A stretch of 64,000 nt of DNA. It comes from Marinibacterium sp. (lineage in GTDB: Bacteria > Pseudomonadota > Alphaproteobacteria > Rhodobacterales > Rhodobacteraceae). The notes beneath the pieces are model-generated. The model did no database searches. It had not been told where the DNA came from and saw nothing but the letters and a program-made list of their open reading frames with translations. Positions 36,284 through 43,929 of this stretch are shown here, one piece after another; the first letter of the stretch is position 1, and each line of letters starts with the position of its first letter. The stretch covers positions 22,658-86,657 of the forward strand of contig JAOXSC010000181.1 in the NCBI GenBank assembly GCA_025800215.1, given 5' to 3'. Made by a program: the position numbers and the translations under genes.

Positions 36284-37117
36284 TCAGGCAAAGCGGCGAC
36301 GCGCGGTGACGGCGCCGAATTCGCGGGCAGCGATCCGGGTCAGGGCGGCGTCGAGCGGTTCAATGGCCACCGCCATGTGATGGGCATTGGCGTGGATCAG
36401 GGTATGGGCGTCAAGCATCAGACCCACATGCCCCTTCCAGCAGATCACATCGCCGCGCAGGAGCGGTTCATCCTGGCCGATGTCGCGCCCGTGGCGGGCC
36501 TGCAGGTCGCTGTCGCGCGGGCAGTCGCGGCCGGCGGAATGCTGAGCAAGCTGCACAAGGCCCGAGCAGTCGATGCCAAACGCGCTGTCTCCGCCCCAGA
36601 GATAAGGGGTGCCCAGGAGCGTTTCGGCCACGGATGCAGGGTCGGGCGTGGTGGTGTCGACCGGCGCCACATGGGCCAGCGGGACGTATCCACCGGGCTC
36701 AAGCGCGAGGAAATCGCCCTGCGGGCGGCCCCGGATCAGGCTGCCAAGGCCAAGCATCGCGATTTCGGGGGATTTGATGTCGGGGGCGCTGTAGATGTGG
36801 CTGGCGCGCGCGGTGATCCGGTGACTGGGGGCCGGGCCGTCGGTCAGCTGCGCCGCGCGCAGATAGCCCACATAGCCATCCCCCGGATCAAAGCCGAAGG
36901 CCCAGCCATCGCGGGTGTCCAGCACCGTGAACGGCTGGCCGAAGCGCAGCTGCTTGTCGCGCGCGCCACCCGGCGCCGCGCAGAGATCCCCTGCGGGGAC
37001 AGTGCAGTATCTGAGGCGGCCTTCGCTCCGCGCCGGGGCGGCATCATCGGCGAGCGACACATGCGCGACATGCGCATTGGCGCGGTGAAAGCGGCGGTCG
37101 GGCGTCGGCCGGGTCAC
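36284..37117 (-). CDS. NlpC/P60 family cell-wall endopeptidase
   Basis: 277 residues. The N-terminal half carries one or two SH3-like domains (FTVLDTRDGWAFGFDPGDGY near residue 63). The C-terminal NlpC/P60 domain has catalytic Cys in GIDCSGLVQLAQ near 181, His in GHVGLMLDAH near 230 and a third polar residue in IHANAHH near 243. It likely cleaves peptidoglycan peptide bonds. No clear signal peptide, which is common for this Rhodobacteraceae form. The start overlaps the stop of the aminopeptidase gene, so both are co-expressed. Confidence 0.9.
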   Translation of the reverse strand: MTRPTPDRRFHRANAHVAHVSLADDAAPARSEGRLRYCTVPAGDLCAAPGGARDKQLRFGQPFTVLDTRDGWAFGFDPGDGYVGYLRAAQLTDGPAPSHRITARASHIYSAPDIKSPEIAMLGLGSLIRGRPQGDFLALEPGGYVPLAHVAPVDTTTPDPASVAETLLGTPYLWGGDSAFGIDCSGLVQLAQHSAGRDCPRDSDLQARHGRDIGQDEPLLRGDVICWKGHVGLMLDAHTLIHANAHHMAVAIEPLDAALTRIAAREFGAVTARRRFA

Positions 37118-38514
37118 AGCGACAGCAGTCCGGGCAGCGCATCCAGTACGGCGCGGGCCCCCTGCCCCACGCCGCCTTTTGGCCGGGCCGGGGCCGCCGA
37201 GGGCTGCCAGCCGTAAATGTCGAAATGCACATAATCGGCCGTGTCGACCACAAAGCGGCGCAGGAACAGGGCCGCGGTGATCGAGCCAGCAAACCCGCCC
37301 GCCGGTGCGTTGTCGAGATCGGCAATGCCGGGTTCGATCATCGGCTCATAGGGATCGTGAAAGGGCATGCGCCAGACCGGGTCGGCGACATCTTCGCCTG
37401 CCTTTGCGATCTGGGCGGCCGGCGCGTCGCCCGTGCTGTAGAAAGGCGCAAGATCGGGCCCCACCGCCACCCGTGCCGCGCCGGTCAGCGTGGCCATGGA
37501 GATGATGAGGTCGGGCTTGCCTTCATCCGCGAGCGCCAGCGCGTCGGCCAGCACCAGACGGCCTTCGGCGTCGGTATTGTTGATCTCGACCGTCAGCCCG
37601 TTGCGGGCGGTCAGGATGTCGCCGGGCCGGAAGGCCGATCCCGAGACCGCGTTTTCCACCGCCGGGATCAGCACGCGCAATTGCACCGGCAGATCCAGCG
37701 CCATGATCATGCGCGCCAGCCCAAGCACCGTGGCCGCGCCACCCATGTCCTTTTTCATGAGCCCCATGGATCCGCCCGGTTTGAGGTTGAGCCCGCCGGT
37801 GTCGAAACACACGCCCTTGCCCACCAGCGCCAGAACCGGGCCGCTGTTCCCCCAATGCATGTCGATCAGGCGCGGCGCACGTGCGGCCGCCCGGCCCACC
37901 GCGTGGATCATCGGAAAATTGCCATCCAGCAAAGCATCGCCCTGGGTGACCTCGATCCTGGCGCCGAAATCGGCGGCCAGATCCCGCGCCGCCTGTTCCA
38001 GCGCGTCGGGCCCCATGTCACTGGCCGGGGTGTTGATCAGATCACGGGTCAGGCCCTCGCCCGCGGCGATGGCTTCGATCCGGTCGGCGTCGATCCCGTC
38101 AGGCGCCACAAGCTGCGCGCTGCCGCCCGCTGCCCCGGTTCCCGCGCGATAGCGGTCGAACCGGTAGCCCGCCAGCAGCCAACCCAGGGCTTCGACCGAA
38201 AGGTCAAGCCCGCCATCGCTTTCCAGCCGGTAGATCCCGGCGGGCAGCCGGGCCGCCCCCTGGGCCAGCACGAACCGGCCGCGACGGCGCTGCGCCGGTG
38301 TCCCGATGCCCAGAAGGGCCATGGCAGGCGCACCATGATCACCAGGCACCAGCAGCGCCGCGCCTTTGGCTGCGGCAAAGCCGTTGGCCGCCACCCAGGC
38401 GCGGACCTGCGGCGTCTGATCGGCCAGAAACCCATCAAGCGTGTCAGGGTCCAGCACGTGAACCGGAATGACATCGGCATCAGAGGGATCGGGGCGGGCA
38501 AAGCTCAGGCGCAT
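37114..38514 (-). CDS. Leucyl aminopeptidase family protein (M17)
   Basis: 466 residues. The di-metal active site is recognisable: VGKGVCFDTGGLNLKPGG (lysine and aspartate ligands) near residue 235, KKDMGGAATVLG just after, and NTDAEGRLVLADAL near 314 with the catalytic bicarbonate/arginine region. The N-terminal domain (about 1-160) is divergent as usual. It releases N-terminal residues from peptides in the cytoplasm. Coupled to the NlpC/P60 gene by ATGA, which suggests a role in recycling wall peptides. Confidence 0.92.
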   Translation of the reverse strand: MRLSFARPDPSDADVIPVHVLDPDTLDGFLADQTPQVRAWVAANGFAAAKGAALLVPGDHGAPAMALLGIGTPAQRRRGRFVLAQGAARLPAGIYRLESDGGLDLSVEALGWLLAGYRFDRYRAGTGAAGGSAQLVAPDGIDADRIEAIAAGEGLTRDLINTPASDMGPDALEQAARDLAADFGARIEVTQGDALLDGNFPMIHAVGRAAARAPRLIDMHWGNSGPVLALVGKGVCFDTGGLNLKPGGSMGLMKKDMGGAATVLGLARMIMALDLPVQLRVLIPAVENAVSGSAFRPGDILTARNGLTVEINNTDAEGRLVLADALALADEGKPDLIISMATLTGAARVAVGPDLAPFYSTGDAPAAQIAKAGEDVADPVWRMPFHDPYEPMIEPGIADLDNAPAGGFAGSITAALFLRRFVVDTADYVHFDIYGWQPSAAPARPKGGVGQGARAVLDALPGLLSL

Positions 38515-38608
38515 GGATTGGTCCTTGGAACACGGGCATTTGGGGCAGCCTAACGCGTTTCAGCGCCGCTTTGAATCCCCCCGTGGCCCGGTCATGCCGC
38601 CCGCAGGA

Positions 38609-38992
38609 TCAGACCGACAGATCCTGCAGATCCCACACCGCCGTCAATGAGCGTTCACCAATGCGGATCAACCGGCTGAGCGTGGCGGCCAGCGCCACCC
38701 GGTCGCCTGCATCAATCGTCAGCGTCACATCGCGCGCCACCCGCGCCAGCGCCGCCATGCCAACCTGTTCGGCGATCGCAATCAGCGTGCGCGCATTCTT
38801 GCGCAGCGGTCCAAAATCGGCTGACACGTACATCTCCTGACACTGGCTCAGGCGCACGGCGAGCTCTTCGATGGCGCGGCAGATCACATCCTCGGCCGCG
38901 CTTTCACCCAATTGTCTGTACAACATTCCAAGACGGTCCGGATCCACACGCACGGGTTCGTCCCGACCAAACACGACGACATCTGCCACCAC
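38609..38992 (-). CDS. HPt-like helical protein lacking the phosphorylatable histidine
   Basis: 127 residues, all helical. Helices VDPDRLGMLYRQLGESAAED and the segment LRKNARTLIAIAEQVG follow the layout of histidine phosphotransfer domains, but the motif that should read A-H-x-L-K-G reads A-R-T-L-I-A, with Arg68 at the histidine position. It therefore cannot be a phosphorelay carrier and may bind a partner instead. The start is GTG at 38992 with AAGGG six bases upstream. Monocistronic. The HPt resemblance is pattern-based. Confidence 0.65.
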   Translation of the reverse strand: MVADVVVFGRDEPVRVDPDRLGMLYRQLGESAAEDVICRAIEELAVRLSQCQEMYVSADFGPLRKNARTLIAIAEQVGMAALARVARDVTLTIDAGDRVALAATLSRLIRIGERSLTAVWDLQDLSV

Positions 38993-39176
38993 TTAATACC
39001 CTTTCTCACTTGCCCCCACGGCGATGGCACCCTGCACCACGACATCTTTTCAAAACGTTTCGCACCCCCGGCCATCTTGTTCGAATTGTCCGGGACGGCC
39101 GGATCATTTCGAGCATCCCCCGCAGCCCGCCAATCCGAGGCTTTGCAGCCCGGCGCTTTCGCGCTAGGCCTGCTGC

Positions 39177-40151
39177 ATGAGACTCCTCGCTCCAATCGCC
39201 CTGCTGATCATACTGATCGCAGCACAGACCCCCATTCGCGCCGACGCCCAGGCCTTTGACCGCGACAGCGGCGATGTGTTCGGACGGCTTATTCGGGAAA
39301 ACGCGGAAGGGGCGCTGGCGCTTTACGGGCTGGCCGCCCTGCCCGACGACAGCGCCAGTACGCTGCTGCTGGATACTGGCAACGACCCCAACCGAAACTA
39401 TGACTTTCAGGGCTCGCAACTGGGCGGAGGGTTTGCGCTGTCCGAGAGCTTTCCGCTCTATCTGGAAGGGTATCTCGCCTATAACCGGTTTGATCCGGTG
39501 CTGTTCCTGTCCGATCAGGGCACCACATCCCGGATCCCGCTGAAATGGACATCCATAGCCGCCACCGGGGGCATCGGCTGGCAGTTTGATCTGGGCGAAT
39601 ACTGGACTCTGCGGCCGCTGGCGCATCTGTCGCTGGGCCGGATCCAGAGCGACACATCCATCGGCGCCACCGTGATCGCCGACCGGCTGGGGTTCGAAGA
39701 CGCGTCGTTTCTTGAAGGCGGCGGTGTCACCGTGGGGGGCTATGGCGCGTCGCTCGCGCTGTCCTACAACCGGCGCCTGCCCAGCGATCACGAGGTGGAC
39801 GCGTCGCTGCGCTATACCTATCTGGAACTCAAGCCGATCGCGGGTGACAGCGACCTCATTGCCACGGCCCGCGCCGAAACAACCGCGCTGTGGACGCGCT
39901 ATCGCTATCCCACCGGGGCCGACCTGTGGAACCGCCCGGTGCGTGGGGTGGTGGATTTTTCCGCCTCGTACCTGTCGGGGGATCAGGGCCCGGCACTTGG
40001 CACCGACTGGCTGGCGCGCGTGGGCGTGGGGATGGAGGTCGACCTGACCGAAACCTGGGTTCCCTGGGCAACCACCACCCGCCTGATGATCCGCTTTACC
40101 AAGGGCGAGGATGTGGAAGGGTATTCGATCGGGCTGGGGGTGAGTTTCTAG
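39177..40151 (+). CDS. Outer-membrane beta-barrel protein (solitary autotransporter-type barrel)
   Basis: 324 residues with a signal peptide (about 1-24, ending ADAQA). The rest alternates short amphipathic strands: ALSESFPLYLEGYLAYNRF, GGIGWQFDLGEYWTLRPLAH, GGYGASLALSYNRRLPSD, and ends in YSIGLGVSF, a terminal aromatic signal for Bam-mediated insertion. There is no passenger domain. It matches what is known as the solitary outer-membrane autotransporter barrel type. Start ATG at 39177; the ribosome site is weak (GGCCTGCTGC). Function unknown. Confidence 0.8.
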   Translation: MRLLAPIALLIILIAAQTPIRADAQAFDRDSGDVFGRLIRENAEGALALYGLAALPDDSASTLLLDTGNDPNRNYDFQGSQLGGGFALSESFPLYLEGYLAYNRFDPVLFLSDQGTTSRIPLKWTSIAATGGIGWQFDLGEYWTLRPLAHLSLGRIQSDTSIGATVIADRLGFEDASFLEGGGVTVGGYGASLALSYNRRLPSDHEVDASLRYTYLELKPIAGDSDLIATARAETTALWTRYRYPTGADLWNRPVRGVVDFSASYLSGDQGPALGTDWLARVGVGMEVDLTETWVPWATTTRLMIRFTKGEDVEGYSIGLGVSF

Positions 40152-40237
40152 GGCGGATGAACGGTCCGAAGCGGCCAGCTTATGCAGGCGCTATGCGCCG
40201 ACGCATCGAACGCGCCAGGTTCAGTCATCGCCAACGG

Positions 40238-40684
40238 CTACGTATGTTTCAGCGGCGCAGGGCAAACCTTGTGGTGCGGATCAAACCACAGAATGCGCAT
40301 GTACTGTGGGCGATGAACGCAAAAGACCCGGCAGGTCCCAGTCAAGCGAATGGAATAGAGAGAGTCCAAATCATCAAGCTCGATATCCGAGAGCCTCGTC
40401 TGGGCATCTTTTGAGAGACGGTCGGTCGGGATAAAGTGGCAACCGCGCTGCCTTTGCTCTGTTTCGGACATCGTTTCAATATCGGCAAGCGACTTCACAA
40501 CGGCCTTAAATTCTTCCCCGTCAGAGAGCAGTGACCAGGCAAACGGACCCCCTTGATCGGCTGCATTGAACCGCCATGAGATGACCCCACCTCGGAATGA
40601 CGGCGGCTCGGCGACTATGCGCGGCTCCTTTTTCGGATTCGGACTGACTTTTACCTTTGGCGACTTGCTCTTCTTTCGCGCCAT
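40238..40684 (-). CDS. Putative toxin partner of a Panacea-domain antitoxin
   Basis: 148 residues: a basic N-terminus (ARKKSKSPKVKVSPNPKKEP), a middle domain with ISWRFNAADQGGPFAW, and a C-terminal beta-rich part TGTCRVFCVHRPQYMRILWF then DPHHKVCP. That last pattern (R-hydrophobic, then LWFDP-x-HK) is typical of small RNase-like toxin C-termini. It starts at an ATG that overlaps the antitoxin stop by one base (TGATG). I do not recognise the family; the toxin call rests on the partner and the layout. Composition is AT-richer than neighbours, suggesting transfer. Confidence 0.6.
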   Translation of the reverse strand: MARKKSKSPKVKVSPNPKKEPRIVAEPPSFRGGVISWRFNAADQGGPFAWSLLSDGEEFKAVVKSLADIETMSETEQRQRGCHFIPTDRLSKDAQTRLSDIELDDLDSLYSIRLTGTCRVFCVHRPQYMRILWFDPHHKVCPAPLKHT

Positions 40685-41112
40685 CAGAGGCTTCCATAGT
40701 ACTCTGCCATCGCTGCATGACTGATCGGGCTGTCGCTGCGCTCTGCGGGACCAAGGCCTTTGCGCGCCTCTTTCCAAGGATCCTCAGCATGTGTGAGGTC
40801 ACTCAGCCATTGGGCGTCTTTTTCACCGTAGAACCTTAGCACTGAGTCAATCGTGTCGCGCGCGTCGTCATCAAGCTCATCCGGACGACCCGGAAACACG
40901 TCAGGCCCCACACGAAACAATCCTCGGTGTTTTTTGTACAGTTCGGGACAAACCGGACCATTGGCCCAAGCTTGGATCTGCTCTTCGAATAGCGGCCTTT
41001 CTTCCCAAACGAGAGACCAGCACTGCGAATAGTAGACCAGTTTTTGAAGCTTCATCGCTGTCATCTCACCGCGAGAACGCAGGATGTAGGCTGCGACGTC
41101 AAAAACGCTCAT
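40684..41112 (-). CDS. Panacea domain (DUF4065/GepA/SocA-like) putative antitoxin
   Basis: 142 residues. DVAAYILRSRGEMTAMKLQK then LVYYSQCWSLVWEERPLF, followed by QAWANGPVCPELYKKHRG, is the Panacea/DUF4065 signature seen in SocA and phage GepA. These proteins act as antitoxins or protease adaptors for varied partner toxins. It is the first gene of a two-gene unit whose second gene overlaps it by one base. A 6-bp inverted repeat at 41143-41159, about 30 bases upstream, could be its operator. Confidence 0.85.
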   Translation of the reverse strand: MSVFDVAAYILRSRGEMTAMKLQKLVYYSQCWSLVWEERPLFEEQIQAWANGPVCPELYKKHRGLFRVGPDVFPGRPDELDDDARDTIDSVLRFYGEKDAQWLSDLTHAEDPWKEARKGLGPAERSDSPISHAAMAEYYGSL

Positions 41113-41142
41113 TTTCTATCTCACATTCATTTACATCAATGC

Positions 41143-41159
41143 TTGGAAACACATTCCAA
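41143..41159. promoter_or_regulatory. Inverted repeat upstream of the Panacea module
   Basis: TTGGAA (41143-41148), ACACA, TTCCAA (41154-41159), perfectly complementary arms in an AT-rich promoter region 31 bases before the antitoxin start. Candidate autoregulatory site. Confidence 0.4.
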
Positions 41160-41256
41160 CTGCGGCGCCTCGTAACACACACGAGAAAAGAAAGCACTAA
41201 ATTCATCTTTTCAGGCGAAATTGCCGCAATCCACAAAATTATGCGCCGCATAACGC

Positions 41257-41286
41257 AAAAAACGGCGCACCGGGGGTGCGCCGTTT
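41257..41286 (-). terminator. Rho-independent terminator after asd
   Basis: On the minus strand AAACGGCGCACC (41286-41275) pairs perfectly with GGTGCGCCGTTT (41271-41260) around a CCC loop, followed by further T residues to 41257. It begins about 20 bases past the asd stop. Confidence 0.92.
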
Positions 41287-41308
41287 GCGGATCGGGATCG
41301 CGGTGGGA

Positions 41309-42331
41309 TCAGCCCTTTTTCAGGACTTCGCGGCCCAGAAGCTCGGCGATCTGCACGGCGTTCAGGGCGGCGCCCTTGCGCAGGTTGTCGGACACGCACC
41401 AGAAGTTCAGGCCGTTGTCGATCGTGGAATCCTGACGGATCCGGCTGATAAAGGTGGCGAAATCGCCCACACATTCGGCCGGTGTCACATAGCCACCCGC
41501 CTCGCGCTTGTCGATCACCATGATGCCGGGGCTTTCGCGCAGGATGTCACGGGCCTCGTCTTCGTCCAGGAAATCCTCGGTCTCGATATTGATCGCTTCG
41601 GAATGGCCGACAAAGACCGGCACCCGCACGCAGGTTGCCGTCACCTTGATCGACGGATCGACGATCTTTTTGGTTTCGGCCACCATCTTCCATTCTTCCT
41701 TGGTCGAGCCGTCTTCCATGAAGACGTCGATATGCGGGATCACGTTGAACGCGATCTGCTTCTGGAACGTCTTGGGCGCAACATCGGTGGTGGGGTTGTA
41801 GATCGCCTTGGTCTGATCCCAAAGCTCATCCATGCCATTCTTGCCCGCACCCGATACCGACTGGTAGGTCGACACCACGACGCGCTTGATCTTGGCGCGG
41901 TCATGCAGCGGCTTGAGCGCCACGACCATCTGCGCGGTCGAACAGTTGGGGTTGGCGATGATGTTCTTCTTTGCGTAGTCGTGGATCGCCTGCGGGTTCA
42001 CCTCGGGAACGATCAGCGGAATATCCGGATCGTAGCGGTAAAGCGACGAGTTATCGATCACGACACAGCCCGCAGCCGCAGCCTTGGGCCCGTATTCCTT
42101 GGTGGCGTCCGAGCCGATGGCAAAGAGCGCCATGTCCCAACCCGCAAAATCGAACGTATCAATGTCCTGGGTCGTCAGTGTCTTGTCGCCAAAGCTGACC
42201 TCGGTCCCAAGGGACCGGCGGCTGGCCAGAACGGCAAGCTCATCCACCGGAAACTGGCGCTCGGCCAGAATGTTCAGCATTTCGCGGCCCACATTGCCCG
42301 TGGCGCCGGCGACAACGACGCGGTAACCCAT
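41309..42331 (-). CDS. asd: Aspartate-semialdehyde dehydrogenase
   Basis: Reduces aspartyl phosphate to the semialdehyde for lysine, methionine and threonine synthesis. 340 residues with the NADP motif VVAGATGNVGREML near residue 6, the active-site cysteine in NPNCSTAQM near 130 and the downstream QSVSGAGKNGMDEL near 158. Later blocks include VRVPVFVGHSEAI near 235. GGAG lies ten bases upstream of the ATG. Single gene closed by a strong terminator. Confidence 0.96.
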   Translation of the reverse strand: MGYRVVVAGATGNVGREMLNILAERQFPVDELAVLASRRSLGTEVSFGDKTLTTQDIDTFDFAGWDMALFAIGSDATKEYGPKAAAAGCVVIDNSSLYRYDPDIPLIVPEVNPQAIHDYAKKNIIANPNCSTAQMVVALKPLHDRAKIKRVVVSTYQSVSGAGKNGMDELWDQTKAIYNPTTDVAPKTFQKQIAFNVIPHIDVFMEDGSTKEEWKMVAETKKIVDPSIKVTATCVRVPVFVGHSEAINIETEDFLDEDEARDILRESPGIMVIDKREAGGYVTPAECVGDFATFISRIRQDSTIDNGLNFWCVSDNLRKGAALNAVQIAELLGREVLKKG

Positions 42332-42417
42332 GTCTTTTCTCCAATACGCAAGCGCGCGCTATGTATAGGCAAACCCGGCGGGTTTAAAGTCTGCATTTCG
42401 TGACAGTCGGGTCCGGG

Positions 42418-43185
42418 TCAATCGCGCCACTGACGCGCCAGCGCACGCGCCGCCCCGGCCAGCAGCAGCGCATCCATCCCCACGGCCAGGAACTGGGCCC
42501 CGAAATCACGGTAGAGCGCGCAGGTTTCGGGCGCGATGCCAAGGATCCCCGCCGCCTTGCCCGCGGCGCGGATCCGGGTCAGCGCGTCGCGGATGGCAGC
42601 CACGACTTCGGGCGCGTCGCTCTGGCCGGGGTGACCAAGCGCAGCGGCCAGATCGGCGGGGCCGATGAAGACCCCGTCCACCCCGTCGACGGCAAGGATA
42701 TCATCCAGCGCAGCAAGGCCCGGACGGGTTTCGACCTGCACCAGAACGCAGATCTGATCATTGGCCGTGGTCACATAATCGGGGATCGCGGAAAACCGCG
42801 TGGCGCGCGCCCCGGCCCCGCCAACCCCGCGATGGCCCTGCGGAGGATAGCGGCAGGCCGACACCAGCGCCCGCGCCTGGTCGGCGCTTTCGACCAGAGG
42901 CACCAGCACGCTCTGCGCCCCGGCATCCAGCACCTGTTTGAGGATCCAGGATTCGCCCGCCGGCACCCGCACCACCGGATGGCTGCCCGATGCCGCAAGC
43001 ACGATTAGCTGCCTGCGGATCGCGCGAATGTCATAGATCGTGTGCTCGCCATCGACCACAAGCCAGTCGAAACCGGCTGTTCCCATGATTTCGGCCGAGG
43101 TTTCATCGCCAATGCTCAGCCAGCAACCGATCTGCATGCGGCCATCCCGCAGCGCGGCTTTGAACGGGTTTATCGGGGCGGACAT
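42418..43185 (-). CDS. hpaI: HpcH/HpaI family aldolase
   Basis: 255 residues, a class II pyruvate aldolase of the 4-hydroxy-2-oxoheptanedioate type. Motifs are GFDWLVVDGEHTIYD near residue 38, VLVPLVESADQARAL near 93, the metal-ligand block VLVQVETRPGLAALDDI near 146 and GVFIGPADLAAALG near 172. It cleaves a 4-hydroxy-2-oxoacid to pyruvate and an aldehyde. Divergent from an HpaR-like regulator, which fits control by it, though the other homoprotocatechuate genes are not in this window. Confidence 0.88.
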   Translation of the reverse strand: MSAPINPFKAALRDGRMQIGCWLSIGDETSAEIMGTAGFDWLVVDGEHTIYDIRAIRRQLIVLAASGSHPVVRVPAGESWILKQVLDAGAQSVLVPLVESADQARALVSACRYPPQGHRGVGGAGARATRFSAIPDYVTTANDQICVLVQVETRPGLAALDDILAVDGVDGVFIGPADLAAALGHPGQSDAPEVVAAIRDALTRIRAAGKAAGILGIAPETCALYRDFGAQFLAVGMDALLLAGAARALARQWRD

Positions 43186-43325
43186 CCTGCACCTGCCTGC
43201 TTTGAAACAATTTATTTCCCTCGTTAAGTGACCTTACGTTAACCACTTAGGCCAAGGCAAGCCGATGACTTGGCTACGACAGAGCATCGGCGAATTGCGA
43301 CGTCAGCACTAAATAGCACATGACG

Positions 43326-43377
43326 AAGATTTTAGCCGCGCAAAATCTTGATAAAACTGCATAATTATGCAATATTC
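43326..43377 (+). promoter_or_regulatory. hpaR promoter with two palindromes
   Basis: AAGATTTT (43326-43333) and AAAATCTT (43342-43349) form an 8-bp dyad. TGCATAATTATGCA (43358-43371) is a perfect 14-bp palindrome. A -35 TTGATA (43349-43354), a 17-bp spacer holding the palindrome and a -10 AATATT (43372-43377) can be read; transcription would then start at about the ATG at 43382. Likely autoregulation by the MarR-type protein. Confidence 0.5.
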
Positions 43378-43381
43378 AGCT

Positions 43382-43834
43382 ATGACCAACGCCCACCATT
43401 CATTTTCCGACTCCCTGCCGCTCGCGCTGTTGCGCGCGCGGGAACGGATCACATCCCCTGTCCGGTCGATGCTGGCAGAGGTCGGGTTGACCGAACAGCA
43501 ATGGCGCGTCCTGCGTGTTCTGCATGACGAAGGCCCGCAGGATCCCACGCGGATCGCGGCGCAAAGCTGCCTGCTGCTGCCCAGCCTGACGCGGATCCTG
43601 CAGAAGCTGGATGAAAAGGGGCTGATCGTGCGGACCCCCGACCCCGATGACCGGCGCAAGCAGATTGTCGGGATCACCGGGCTGGGCGAAGCGGTGATCG
43701 CGGCCAATCTTGAACCGACGCTGCGGGTACTCGACGATCTGCGCGATGAAATCGGGTCGGAACGCTATGACCTTCTGGTCGAGCTGCTCAATCAGGTCGA
43801 ACAGGTCAGACAGCGCGCAGATGCCGCGCCCTGA
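43382..43834 (+). CDS. hpaR: MarR family regulator, homoprotocatechuate operon HpaR type
   Basis: About 150 residues. LPLALLRARERITSPVRSML, then VGLTEQQWRVLRVLHDEGPQ and CLLLPSLTRILQKLDEKGLI with wing DPDDRRKQIVGIT, match HpaR. The start may be ATG at 43367 or 43382. I favour 43382 because a perfect palindrome and a -10-like box cover the first one, which would make the message nearly leaderless. Divergent from the HpaI-like aldolase, its probable target. Confidence 0.82.
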   Translation: MTNAHHSFSDSLPLALLRARERITSPVRSMLAEVGLTEQQWRVLRVLHDEGPQDPTRIAAQSCLLLPSLTRILQKLDEKGLIVRTPDPDDRRKQIVGITGLGEAVIAANLEPTLRVLDDLRDEIGSERYDLLVELLNQVEQVRQRADAAP

Positions 43835-43850
43835 CGCCGCCTGCCGGGGG

Positions 43851-43881
43851 TTGACCTTCCCGTAACAGGAACCTTTATGCA
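43851..43881 (+). promoter_or_regulatory. CueR-type copA promoter
   Basis: -35 TTGACC (43851-43856) and -10-like TATGCA (43876-43881) are separated by 19 bp. The spacer holds a CueR-like dyad, ACCTTCC with GGAA (ACCTTCC-N7-GGAACCT). An over-long spacer with a dyad is the hallmark of MerR-family activated promoters. It precedes copA, and cueR is the second gene. Confidence 0.75.
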
Positions 43882-43929
43882 GGACATCGCCCCCCGGTCC
43901 GGGGGCGCATGTCTGTTGCGAGAGGTTCC

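Noticed and set aside
43223..43243. CtrA binding site in the hpaI upstream region
   Set aside because: The two TTAA halves are 11 bases apart instead of seven, and no cell-cycle gene is adjacent.
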